Source: a virus | IMG/VR virus record: IMGVR_UViG_3300037245_002080 | Location: 1 to 39,746 of that record | DNA length: 39,746 nt | Direction: 5' to 3' (one strand) | Part shown: positions 1 to 8,380 of the stretch, one piece after another | Layout of the letters: the number at the start of each line of letters is the position of its first letter | Position numbering within the stretch: position 1 is the stretch's first letter | Program-made: the position numbers and the translations under genes | Notes under the pieces: model-generated | The model's input: the letters and a program-made list of their open reading frames with translations, nothing else | What the model was told of the DNA's origin: nothing | The model's database searches: none

Positions 1-3
1 TTC

Positions 4-498
4 ATGACTACCGGTCAAGCTTCCTTTGATGACGCTTCTGATGATGTAACGTTTAACGACGTCGATTCTGGAGACGACAGTCCTGATGATCAAGATTGGG
101 TTGATCCTGATGATCAAGATTGGGTTGATCCTGATGATACACCTGAAGATACACCTGATGATGCACCTAATGGATTTGCTGAAACCAGTAAGAACCTTAC
201 TGGGAAGAGCAAGAAATTGGATACTGGAATCAGCCATTTATCGTTTAATGGAATGATCAGTAATGGTCCCAATGTTTCCAATATCACTGTTACTATTTCT
301 TCCGGTAGTATGTCCAATAATTATCCCGTGGTCGGGAAGAGCATTTATGAGGTAGAGAAAATGCTGGGTCAGGTTCTCAACGTGAATCCTTACGCTCGTA
401 TCGTTCTTGTCAACGGTGAGGAAGTTACCAACGATTATATCATCATTGAGGGTGATGTCATCGAGTTCGTTAATGAAGCCTATGATAAGGGCTGCTAA
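4..498 (+). CDS. Ubiquitin-like beta-grasp protein with acidic repeat N-terminus
   Basis: Probable ubiquitin-like modifier (ThiS/MoaD/Ub superfamily). The visible 164 residues have two parts. Residues 1-60 are extremely acidic and repetitive, with DDQDWVDP repeated twice followed by DTPED/DTPDD. Residues about 92-164 have a beta-grasp pattern: ITVTISSG, a helix (SIYEVEKMLGQVL), then VLVNGEEV and EGDVIEFV, as in ThiS and MoaD. The protein ends in KGC rather than the usual GG. The next two genes look like E1 and E2 partners, which is the strongest argument for a conjugation role. The frame is open to the left edge of the window, so the true start may lie upstream. A hairpin follows the stop. 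The fold is called by eye from the C-terminal pattern; a free-standing sulfur carrier is the main alternative. Confidence 0.6.
   Translation: MTTGQASFDDASDDVTFNDVDSGDDSPDDQDWVDPDDQDWVDPDDTPEDTPDDAPNGFAETSKNLTGKSKKLDTGISHLSFNGMISNGPNVSNITVTISSGSMSNNYPVVGKSIYEVEKMLGQVLNVNPYARIVLVNGEEVTNDYIIIEGDVIEFVNEAYDKGC
81..138 (+). repeat. 24-bp tandem repeat inside the Ubl gene
   Basis: A 24-nt unit beginning TCCTGATGATCAAGATTGGG occurs twice perfectly (81-104 and 105-128), followed by 10 bases of a third copy. It encodes the in-frame acidic repeat DDQDWVDP, so copy-number change would lengthen or shorten the acidic tail without breaking the gene. Confidence 0.9.
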
Positions 499-523
499 TC
501 GTTAACGGCTAATGTCAATTGTT

Positions 524-545
524 GTGGGGGGCTCCGGTCCCCCAC
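524..545 (+). terminator. Hairpin between Ubl and E1 genes, weak terminator or attenuator
   Basis: GTGGGGG (524-530) pairs perfectly with CCCCCAC (539-545) around an 8-nt loop. The downstream bases CTAACTTTAAAATTT are AT-rich but hold no long T run, so this looks like a leaky terminator or an mRNA 3'-end stabiliser. It would let the Ubl be made in excess over the E1 and E2 enzymes. Confidence 0.5.
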
Positions 546-564
546 CTAACTTTAAAATTTATCG

Positions 565-585
565 AAAGGAGAATTCATGTAAATG
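565..585 (+). promoter_or_regulatory. Ribosome binding site with in-frame start-stop ahead of E1
   Basis: AAAGGAG (565-571) is followed by ATG TAA (577-582) and then at once by the E1 start ATG (583). The first ATG has the better spacing (5 nt) but is followed by an in-frame TAA, making a one-codon ORF. Ribosomes would have to reinitiate at 583 or bind with an 11-nt spacing. Confidence 0.45.
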
Positions 586-1395
586 ATAAAAAAAATTGGA
601 CTCGTTGGGGTCGGTTCACTCGGTAGTCACATAGCGAAGGAGTTACAAAACTATGTTGACACCATTTACGCAGTTGACCCAGATATAGTAGAAAAGAAAA
701 ATCTTATAAATTCAATCTACACTAACGCAGATATAAATAAACCAAAGGTTATTGCATTAAAAGATAATATTTCGCAGTGTCGATTAATTCCAATAAATGC
801 AGACATTAAAAATGTAGAACTCCCATCTGTCGATCAAACAATAGACTGTAGAGATGTTGTAAATCGAAATATTGATACAGATGTGAAATTTATGGTGGTT
901 GGTAAGAATCTTCGTGTTGATTGTGAAGAGCCAGTTTTCACCGAAGATGAAAACGGTAAATATGTGATAGATCTTGATAAACTCGAAGTTTGTCAAGCGG
1001 GGCATCTGGCAAATGAAGTTTTGCAGTCAGATGGTATATTAACTCTTCAAGAGAAAAAATCGTCTATCCATATTCCCATATCAGCTCAATCTGTCGATGA
1101 TGAAATCAAATTTCTCATTCGCCAGAAAAATAAACCACTACTCAAAAGAGATATCAGTAAACACATTTTTAATGAAATTAAAGGAATAAGTGATGCATAT
1201 GGTCGCGTCAAAACCAAGTTATGTAAGATAGATGACCAAATGAATATAAAAATTCGTGGTCCATATATGATGAAGTACCCACAAGTTATTCAAACTTTAA
1301 ATGATATCGTCCTGAGACAAAATGGTACTTATATCATAAATACTCAAGAAAACTGTCTCGAGATATGTGATCCCTTTTTAGTTGGGGGTGCTTAA
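583..1395 (+). CDS. E1/ThiF-like adenylating enzyme
   Basis: ThiF/MoeB/E1-superfamily protein of 270 residues, expected to adenylate the C-terminus of a ubiquitin-like protein with ATP. The Rossmann glycine loop GVGSLG is at residues 9-14. The acidic nucleotide-site strand is AVDPDIVEKKNL (30-41), followed by the family's NKPK lysine region (52-55). A second family feature is TIDCRDVVNRN (86-96). The arginine usually found in the NLxRQ motif is absent (NLINS). Candidate thioester cysteines are C89 and C137; I cannot choose between them. No CxxC zinc pairs are visible. The last ~120 residues are not recognised. The stop overlaps the E2-like start as TAATG, so the two are translationally coupled. 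The enzyme class is fairly certain; the identity of its partner is inferred from neighbours. Confidence 0.8.
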   Translation: MIKKIGLVGVGSLGSHIAKELQNYVDTIYAVDPDIVEKKNLINSIYTNADINKPKVIALKDNISQCRLIPINADIKNVELPSVDQTIDCRDVVNRNIDTDVKFMVVGKNLRVDCEEPVFTEDENGKYVIDLDKLEVCQAGHLANEVLQSDGILTLQEKKSSIHIPISAQSVDDEIKFLIRQKNKPLLKRDISKHIFNEIKGISDAYGRVKTKLCKIDDQMNIKIRGPYMMKYPQVIQTLNDIVLRQNGTYIINTQENCLEICDPFLVGGA

Positions 1396-1820
1396 TGTCA
1401 AATAGGTTGAATAATGTTGATCTGATCACTGAAAGTGGTTGGGTTAAATTTGACAAATCTTGGAGTGGTAAATTTATTCATTATATATTTAAATGTTCAC
1501 TTAAACCAATAATCTGTATATCAAAGGGAAATCTTCAGCCTATTGAATTGGGTGAAGAACACCGATTAACGCATTTTGAATTAATAACGAATATGCGTGG
1601 CGATAAACTTAACTCCGTTTTCCTCGGAAGAGGACAGAAGCATCCTCATAAAGATCCTCAAACACATGAGTTATGTTTGGGTAAATTGAGAGGAGTCGAA
1701 ATAAGTACACAATTAGTTTCAATGATTGTCGACAGTCTTCAGAAATATGACGCGGATGATTGTTTTTGCCTTCCAGATTCATGTAATCTGAGAAAATTTG
1801 AAGAAAGACACGGAGGATAA
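1395..1820 (+). CDS. E2-like (UBC-fold) conjugating protein
   Basis: 141-residue protein with the hallmark HPHKDPQTHELCLGKL at residues 83-98. It matches the HP(N/H)...G.(I/L)CLG active-site signature of E2 ubiquitin-conjugating enzymes and of bacterial E2-like families, which puts the catalytic cysteine at C94. Upstream residues GKFIHYIFKC and EEHRLTHFELI fit the strands of a small UBC-like sheet. It would receive the Ubl from the E1 and pass it to a target; no E3 or deubiquitinase is seen nearby. The start overlaps the E1 stop by one base, and the stop lies three bases before the beta' start. The terminal GG is encoded by the GGAGGA SD of the next gene, so it need not be functional. The call rests on the active-site motif plus gene order. 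Confidence 0.65.
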   Translation: MSNRLNNVDLITESGWVKFDKSWSGKFIHYIFKCSLKPIICISKGNLQPIELGEEHRLTHFELITNMRGDKLNSVFLGRGQKHPHKDPQTHELCLGKLRGVEISTQLVSMIVDSLQKYDADDCFCLPDSCNLRKFEERHGG

Positions 1821-1823
1821 TCG

Positions 1824-4490
1824 ATGCCAAACATTCTGGATTATAATAAATTTTGTGAAAATCTAGAGCCAGTAACTTCAGTGAAAATGTTCAAGAAGCG
1901 TTTCTTTCATGCGGAAGGGCTCTTTTCAGAACAGATATTTGGTCCCCTGAAAAACTACACATGTCAATGTGGAACATATTACGGGAAATCAAAGTCTGGT
2001 GGTAGATGTAAAGTTTGTAATGTTGAGATTGCTAACAGTAATGAACGAAGAAAACGATTTGCAAAGATCATACTTCCAATACCTGTCGTTAATCCGCTTA
2101 TGTATGATCTTATTGTATCATTAGGTGGAAAGGCAATAAAAGCACCTCTAGACAATCTCATGAAAAATGAAAAGAGTATTTTATACGTAATAGGTGATGA
2201 AACGTTTGTCGTTCATGATGATGAGAAGATTCCAAGGACAGCAACTCGTTATGAAAAGGCTGATGCGATCCACGTTCTAGTAAAATCTTTTAGTGAAATG
2301 ATGTATGAAGATATGGAAGATGAAAACTGGAAAAAGTTAGTTCTGAATATTGATAACTTTTTAATTCGTGAGATTATAGTCTTACCACCCGATCTACGTC
2401 CATCAACTCGAAGTGGTTCTCAGCAATTAATGGATAAGATCAATCGCTATTACATACAGATATTAACAAAGAAGGAAGTTATGCAAGCATCATTTCTTAC
2501 AGCTATTCAGGACAAAAGCATATACTATACCTTCTTCAGAAATTTACAAAAAGATGTCAAAGAGTTACACGAAAAAATATTAGAGAAACTTGCCAAGAAG
2601 GAGGGTTTGATCAGAGGAAATATTCTTGGTAAAAGAATTGATTTTTCAGGAAGGGCCGTTATAGTTCCAGAACCATCTTTATCACTCGACGAATGTGTAT
2701 TGCCATACAAAATGGTTTTAGAGATATTCAAGCTACAGGTGGCCAAAAGAATTATTGGTTTAGGTCGTTTCAAAAAATTACCAACAGCTCTCAATTATAT
2801 AAACAAATGTATTAAATTCAATCATTTAGGCTTGTTGGATATTTGTGAAGAAACAATAAAAGGTAAGGTATGTATACTCAACAGACAACCATCGTTGCAT
2901 CGTTTGGGAATGTTGGGTTTTAATATAAAGGTATCCCAGGATTCGGTCATCAAAGTACACCCATTGATTTGTAGTCCGTTCAATGCAGACTTTGACGGGG
3001 ATCAAATGGCTGTGTATATACCACTTTCCGAGGAAACCATTCAAGAAGTTAAAGATAAAATGTTTGTCACAAAAAATTTAATCAGTCCTGCAAATGAAGA
3101 GTTAACCACTCTACCAAGTCAGGATATTGTATTAGGTATTTATTACCTAACATCTGGAAGATTTGATGATGATGATTTTAATGGTCTTGAACATTTCAAT
3201 TCATTGTTGCCAGATGAATTTAAAACTGTAACGTATACCGTTGATGAGAAAAAACTTATAAGCATATTAGATCAAGTGAGAATAGATTTTCCAGATAAAA
3301 TTGTTGGATTATTGGATGACATAAAGAAAACTGGTTTCTACTATTCAACTCTGTCTGGTTGTACGCTTTCTCTTGACGACTTTTTGATAGAAGATGTTCA
3401 GAAGGTCAAGGATTATATCTATGATACTGGTGGTGATATATACGAATCATTGAAAAGGTCCGGTTCAAATGATGTTATAGAATTTCTAAAAAATAATTTT
3501 AGGTATGCAGATTTGATTGAATCTGGTGCTCGTGGAAGTTGGGATCAGGCTAGACAGTTGTGTCTATCTCGTGGATTTGTTTCAAACTTTAGCGGGGAGA
3601 TTCATGATAAACCTATAGTTAACAATTTAACAGATGGTTTAACACAAAGTGAATTTTTCGATTCGACCTATGGTTGTCGCAAAGGATTACTCGATACTGC
3701 TCTAAATACCGGAACATCTGGATACTTATCGAGAAAGCTTATATTTACTTGCGCTAACTTACAGTTATCAGATTCAGTGGCAGATTGTGGAACGAAAGAC
3801 TTTCTTGAGGTTAAAGTAACAGATAAAAAGAAAGCATCATGTTTTGTTAATAGATCCATAAAAGATGAAAACCAGTTAAAGATTATCACACGCGAGAACT
3901 ATGGTGATATAATTGGGAAAACAATCAAAGTCAGAAGTCCGATCTATTGCAAGAATGATAAGATCTGTCAAACATGTTACGGGGAGTCTTATAAAACTTT
4001 AAACAGCACTTTTATAGGTATCATTGCTGCACAGACCCTCGGTGAGAAATCCACTCAACTTGTTCTACGAACATTCCATACGTCTGGTTCAGCGATCATC
4101 AAAGAAGGCGCAGACAAAAAAGATATGAAACAAGAAGATATTATTGGAGATTTATCTGCGGTGTCTTCAATGCTTCATAAATTTAAAGATAGAAAGTGCG
4201 AAGACTTGGTACATGATCTGTTTGCAGTATATGACAGAAATGTATATCATGTCCATTATGAATGCGTTGTGGCTCAGTTAATGTGGGTCGGTATGAAAAA
4301 GTGGAGATTGTGTTCAGATAGAAATAAGTATAAACCAAAATTCCATAGCATTCAGTCAGTTCCAGATCAAGAGAGCTGGATGTTGGCAATGTCTTTTTCT
4401 AACCCAAGAAAAAGCATTCTGCACGGAATCATAAATTCTGGTAATTATTCAGGAATTATGGACAAGATACTTAGGGGTGAAAAAGTCTAA
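1824..4490 (+). CDS. DNA-directed RNA polymerase beta'-like subunit
   Basis: Phage-encoded beta' subunit, 888 residues against about 1400 in E. coli, but with all core regions in order. It has an N-terminal zinc finger (C47, C49, C62, C65), the lid/rudder region GNILGKRIDFSGRAVIV, and RQPSLHRLGMLG. The Mg-binding loop NADFDGDQM is at residues 387-395. Then come a funnel and bridge-helix region (GARGSWDQARQLCLSRG), TYGCRKGLLDTALNTGTSGYLSR, and a second zinc site with CKNDKICQTCYG. The trigger loop is AAQTLGEKSTQLVLRTFHTSG-like, and the C-terminal clamp follows. Every catalytic acid is present, so it should be active with the beta subunit next door. It starts after GGAGGA and is tightly linked to the E1/E2 genes. 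The short length reflects loss of lineage-specific insertions rather than truncation. Confidence 0.95.
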   Translation: MPNILDYNKFCENLEPVTSVKMFKKRFFHAEGLFSEQIFGPLKNYTCQCGTYYGKSKSGGRCKVCNVEIANSNERRKRFAKIILPIPVVNPLMYDLIVSLGGKAIKAPLDNLMKNEKSILYVIGDETFVVHDDEKIPRTATRYEKADAIHVLVKSFSEMMYEDMEDENWKKLVLNIDNFLIREIIVLPPDLRPSTRSGSQQLMDKINRYYIQILTKKEVMQASFLTAIQDKSIYYTFFRNLQKDVKELHEKILEKLAKKEGLIRGNILGKRIDFSGRAVIVPEPSLSLDECVLPYKMVLEIFKLQVAKRIIGLGRFKKLPTALNYINKCIKFNHLGLLDICEETIKGKVCILNRQPSLHRLGMLGFNIKVSQDSVIKVHPLICSPFNADFDGDQMAVYIPLSEETIQEVKDKMFVTKNLISPANEELTTLPSQDIVLGIYYLTSGRFDDDDFNGLEHFNSLLPDEFKTVTYTVDEKKLISILDQVRIDFPDKIVGLLDDIKKTGFYYSTLSGCTLSLDDFLIEDVQKVKDYIYDTGGDIYESLKRSGSNDVIEFLKNNFRYADLIESGARGSWDQARQLCLSRGFVSNFSGEIHDKPIVNNLTDGLTQSEFFDSTYGCRKGLLDTALNTGTSGYLSRKLIFTCANLQLSDSVADCGTKDFLEVKVTDKKKASCFVNRSIKDENQLKIITRENYGDIIGKTIKVRSPIYCKNDKICQTCYGESYKTLNSTFIGIIAAQTLGEKSTQLVLRTFHTSGSAIIKEGADKKDMKQEDIIGDLSAVSSMLHKFKDRKCEDLVHDLFAVYDRNVYHVHYECVVAQLMWVGMKKWRLCSDRNKYKPKFHSIQSVPDQESWMLAMSFSNPRKSILHGIINSGNYSGIMDKILRGEKV

Positions 4491-4512
4491 CTTTATCAAG
4501 GAGGGATTTAAT

Positions 4513-7500
4513 TTGAAAATAGTAAACCCACACTACAAGATTAGGGATGAAGATAACAACATTTTTATGTTGAGAAGAAAAGATTATGAGCGCATTCTGC
4601 CTGTTGTACAGGAAATAGTTCAGCCTGTCGAAGAGATAGGGTTTTCAATTGATAAAGTTGAGATGAAAAGCTCTCGAAACATAAAGGGTGAGCTCTCGAA
4701 AACTTTATATTCGATACTTCAAATGAAGTTTTCGAAGGGCTCATCATTAATTGAATTGAAACTTTATATTCCTAAGCTGATAGATAATAATTATATGTTC
4801 ATCAATGGAAGGAAGAAGATTCCATTATTTCAACTTTTTGACGTACCGATTGTTATGCGCGGCGAAAAATTGAAAATGCGAACTAATGTTGGAACGCTTT
4901 TAGTGTATTCGAAAAAAGATTCGCCATATGTGGTTTGTGGATATTTGGGAAAACGGGTTCCATTTGCATTGATCCTGATGGCATTTTATGGTCCAGAGAC
5001 TCTTAAGAGCATGTTTCAGGAAGAACTCACACGTATCACCAAACAAAATGAACCAGAGGATAACATTTATGATAGATTGTTATTCGATATAAAAATGTAT
5101 TTTAATGAATCTATTGGTTATACTCAAGATGATTTTATTAAAGAATTAGGGAAGCTATACACAAAATACAATACAATCACAAAAGGAAATGATATTATAT
5201 ATTCACTCGACCTTATTCCAAAGGTTGACATTTTTACCAGAGAGTTTTTAGAAACTGGTTCTATTCTTGAGGATATTATATTGGGTTTGAAGAGGGGAGA
5301 AGTTGATGATACCATACTTCAGAATAAAAGAATCAGATGCTTCGAGTATGTTATATATAGCAGCGTCTGCAAAATAATTTTCGATATGTGTTTAAGTAAC
5401 AGAGACATTCGAAAGCCCAAGTTTAATACAAACACCAAACAGTTGATCACAGCCAGTAATGTTTCTGAAATTGTGCAATTTGATTTCAGTATTAATCCTA
5501 TAGATAAGTTAACAAAATTAAGTCGTGCAAGTCTACTTGGTCCCGGGGGTTTTAGAAGAGAAAATATTCCTAGACATCTTCGTGATATCTATCCTACAAT
5601 GTTTGGTAGAATGTGCCCTGTGGATACTCCTGATAGGGAGAATTGTGGAGTTCTTCAGAATCTAATACCTAACGTACCACTAGATAATAACATGCGATTT
5701 ACGGACTCTTACTGCGAAAAGCAACCTATATCTATACCAGTATCATTTATACCATTTTGTGAGCATGACGATCAGACTCGCCTTCAAATGGCATCATCCC
5801 AAATGAGACAGGCTATTCTTCTTAAAGAGTTCGACAAACCAATAATTCAATCTGGTTGCGAACACCTTTACACAAAATATACCGATTTTATTAAAATGGC
5901 CCCAAAAAATGGAGAGGTTTTATATCTGAATGAACAATATATGGTTGTCCTGTATGAAGACAAAACCGGAGAGGTTTTCGATATTTCCAGTAGAAAAATA
6001 TACGTACATAACGTAGACATCATGAGGACATATTTTAAAGAAGGTGAACACTTTAAAGCTGGTGATATTTTAGCTGAGAGTGATTATTGTAAAGATGGTG
6101 ATATTATCTTTGGTAAAAACTTTCTAACAGGAATCATGATCCATTATGGATATAACTATGAAGATGGGATCGTAATATCAGATAAACTATCTAAAAGTGG
6201 AGCATTGACATCTGTACATTTCATTGATTTATCATTCACAATGAAACCAGATAGAGTTTTATTAGATCGCCTTGGTCGTCATGGAGTATATGAACCACTA
6301 CCGACACCTAATACACTATTGGAACCTGGGGATGTTTATGCGAGAATGCAGAAATTAACAACGGAAGATCATTTCTCAGAATTCCACGAGTCGACTGTTT
6401 TAGAAACTCCCAAGCGAGTTCTTATAACTGATGTCAAAATATACGCAAACACATGGAATAACGATGTGCCAATTTATAGAGAATGGATTGAGAACTTTAT
6501 GCAAAAGCAAATTGATGATCAAGAAAGTCTTAGAAATGTTGTCATGAAAAAACTTCCAGAAGACATATCAACCGATTTTGTAAGAGATCATCTTCATTTT
6601 GATAATGTCGGGAAATATAAAATAAAGAAAGAAAAGATCGATGGAATCCATATAGAAATGTACGGAATTCAAATGAAGACAATCAAGGTTGGTGATAAAA
6701 TTGGAAATCGTCATGGGAATAAAGGCGTTATTTCAACCATCATGCCAGAGAATAAAATGCCACAGTTAGAGGATGGCCGTCATTTGGATATATGCATGAA
6801 TCCATTGGGTATACTTTCTCGAATGAATATTGGTCAGCTTTACGAATTGCATTTGGGAATGGCTGTTAACGATCTAAAAACTCAAGCATTACACATGTTA
6901 GAGGCTGGTGATAAGGCTGCTATAAGAGACTATCTAATTGATTTTATAAAAATTATCGACAAAACAGAGGGATGGTATCTGGATCAGTTTGTTGAAAAAC
7001 TGCCAGACGAGATAGATGAAAAATTTCTAGAAGACTTCTCAGTTATTCAGCCACCATTTCAAAGTATTAAAGTCGAAGATCTAAAGGCAGCAATGGAATA
7101 TACAAACACCAAGTTTAAATATAAGGTCTTTGATCCACCATCACAAAAAATGGTTATGAGTCCGATTTCTGTTGGATATGTTTATTTCTTTCGCATGACC
7201 CATATTGCTGATGATAAATTAGCGGCTCGAGGAATTGGGTCTTATGCAAAACGGACCCTACAACCTCTTGGTGGAAGAAAGAATAAAGGTGGACAGCGTT
7301 GTGGTGAAATGGAGACTGCATGTTTCATTGGTCATGACGCAATGAAGAATTTACATGAAATGTTCACATTGAAATCTGATTGTTTTGACACAAAAAACAA
7401 TTATATTAAAAATCTAATAGATCCACAAAACATTATCGAAACAGATATAAAAGATCCTATACCAGAATCTGTTCGTTTGTTAAATTCATATCTCACCGTC

Positions 7501-7545
7501 CTTGGTGTTGATCATAGAGGAAAAGATTATGAAAGAACTACCTGA
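4513..7545 (+). CDS. DNA-directed RNA polymerase beta-like subunit
   Basis: Phage beta subunit of about 1010 residues (E. coli has 1342), encoded as one uninterrupted gene. Conserved blocks are in order: SRASLLGPGGFRRENIPR with MFGRMCPVDTPDRENCG (rifampicin-pocket region), GYNYEDGIVISDK, GDKIGNRHGNKGVIS, NPLGILSRMNIGQLYELHLG, and near the C-terminus QPLGGRKNKGGQRCGEMET. I choose TTG at 4513 because AAGGAGGG (4498-4505) sits 7 nt upstream. A GTG at 4477, inside the beta' end, would add 12 residues but lacks such a site. Together with beta' it forms the catalytic core. No alpha, omega or sigma-like gene is seen in the window. The end overlaps the FolE2 start by 17 bases. Confidence 0.95.
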   Translation: MKIVNPHYKIRDEDNNIFMLRRKDYERILPVVQEIVQPVEEIGFSIDKVEMKSSRNIKGELSKTLYSILQMKFSKGSSLIELKLYIPKLIDNNYMFINGRKKIPLFQLFDVPIVMRGEKLKMRTNVGTLLVYSKKDSPYVVCGYLGKRVPFALILMAFYGPETLKSMFQEELTRITKQNEPEDNIYDRLLFDIKMYFNESIGYTQDDFIKELGKLYTKYNTITKGNDIIYSLDLIPKVDIFTREFLETGSILEDIILGLKRGEVDDTILQNKRIRCFEYVIYSSVCKIIFDMCLSNRDIRKPKFNTNTKQLITASNVSEIVQFDFSINPIDKLTKLSRASLLGPGGFRRENIPRHLRDIYPTMFGRMCPVDTPDRENCGVLQNLIPNVPLDNNMRFTDSYCEKQPISIPVSFIPFCEHDDQTRLQMASSQMRQAILLKEFDKPIIQSGCEHLYTKYTDFIKMAPKNGEVLYLNEQYMVVLYEDKTGEVFDISSRKIYVHNVDIMRTYFKEGEHFKAGDILAESDYCKDGDIIFGKNFLTGIMIHYGYNYEDGIVISDKLSKSGALTSVHFIDLSFTMKPDRVLLDRLGRHGVYEPLPTPNTLLEPGDVYARMQKLTTEDHFSEFHESTVLETPKRVLITDVKIYANTWNNDVPIYREWIENFMQKQIDDQESLRNVVMKKLPEDISTDFVRDHLHFDNVGKYKIKKEKIDGIHIEMYGIQMKTIKVGDKIGNRHGNKGVISTIMPENKMPQLEDGRHLDICMNPLGILSRMNIGQLYELHLGMAVNDLKTQALHMLEAGDKAAIRDYLIDFIKIIDKTEGWYLDQFVEKLPDEIDEKFLEDFSVIQPPFQSIKVEDLKAAMEYTNTKFKYKVFDPPSQKMVMSPISVGYVYFFRMTHIADDKLAARGIGSYAKRTLQPLGGRKNKGGQRCGEMETACFIGHDAMKNLHEMFTLKSDCFDTKNNYIKNLIDPQNIIETDIKDPIPESVRLLNSYLTVLGVDHRGKDYERTT

Positions 7546-8368
7546 CATTCAAAATACTACACCAAAAATACGTGAAAAGATATGTAAAGTTGGTGTAGAA
7601 AATGTCGAACTCCCGTTCCTCTTAATTCTGAGGGACGGGGGGACTCCCAGCTATATTCAGGTGAACGCCAAAACTGAAATGGTTTGTGAGCTCGATGAAT
7701 CAACTAGAGGGGTTTCAATGTCAAGATTCACAAGAATTTTACAACCATATTTAAGACAACCCCTCAAACGAACAATATTAGAATCAATATTAAGAGATTT
7801 CACAAAATCACTTGAAACAAAAACTGCATCTATAAAATTTAAATTTAAAATACCAGTGATAAAAAAATCACCTATTTCAAACAATGAATTTCCACAGTAT
7901 TACTCGTGTAGTTTTAAAAGTGTTTTCTCAGAAAATAAATTTAAATTTTATGAAAGTGTTCGAATTCAGTATTCAGCATATTGTCCCTGCTCTGCTGCTT
8001 TATGTCAAGAAGGTAAGTTTGGGTTTCCACATAATCAGAGAGCGTTTGCTGATATCCTGATACAAACAAACCCAAGAGCATATATATGGTTAGAAAACAT
8101 TATCGATTGTGTTGAAACGTCCGTTCATACAATTCCCTTCCCTATTGTTAAAAGGAGTGATGAAAAATGGATCGCAGGTGTCGCAAAAACACATCCTCAG
8201 TTTGTTGAGGATTCGATAAGAGGGATATCTCACAGGTTGAATTATATGAAAAACGTAGTAGATTGGTTCGTGAAATGCACACATGAGGAATCAATTCATA
8301 CATCAAATGCTATTGCAATGAATTGGAAAGGAAAAGAAGGTGGTTTCAATGAAACTACCTGTATTTAA
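7529..8368 (+). CDS. folE2: GTP cyclohydrolase FolE2-like (GCYH-IB)
   Basis: 279-residue homologue of the type IB GTP cyclohydrolase family (FolE2/MptA), which converts GTP to dihydroneopterin triphosphate, the entry step to folate and to 7-deazaguanine (preQ0, queuosine) compounds. Family features: an N-terminal PDIQN...KVGV motif (residues 5-23), MSRF (64-67), CPCS with C152 and C154 as candidate metal ligands, HNQR (168-171), and VKRSDEKWI followed by HPQFVEDSIR. The start is ATG 7529, with AGAGG 8 nt upstream and the protein beginning MKELPDIQN; an ORF start at 7502 lacks this support. It is coupled to the RNAP beta gene. Phages are known to use this pathway for DNA hypermodification, but no other pathway gene is in this window, so the end product is unknown. 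Confidence 0.85.
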   Translation: MKELPDIQNTTPKIREKICKVGVENVELPFLLILRDGGTPSYIQVNAKTEMVCELDESTRGVSMSRFTRILQPYLRQPLKRTILESILRDFTKSLETKTASIKFKFKIPVIKKSPISNNEFPQYYSCSFKSVFSENKFKFYESVRIQYSAYCPCSAALCQEGKFGFPHNQRAFADILIQTNPRAYIWLENIIDCVETSVHTIPFPIVKRSDEKWIAGVAKTHPQFVEDSIRGISHRLNYMKNVVDWFVKCTHEESIHTSNAIAMNWKGKEGGFNETTCI

Positions 8369-8380
8369 GGAGGATATTTT

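Noticed and set aside
577-585. In-frame TAA after ATG as evidence of stop codon reassignment
   Set aside because: TAA ends E1, E2, beta' and many other genes at sensible positions, so the code is standard; an ATG lies immediately after.
1384-1820. E1 and E2 proteins end in GGA and GG, like processed ubiquitin-like proteins
   Set aside because: Those codons overlap the SD sequences of the next genes (GGGGGTG before 1395, GGAGGA before 1824), so the glycines are explained by translation signals.
7502-7528. FolE2 start at 7502
   Set aside because: The SD at 7516-7520 favours ATG 7529, whose product begins with the family PDIQN segment.
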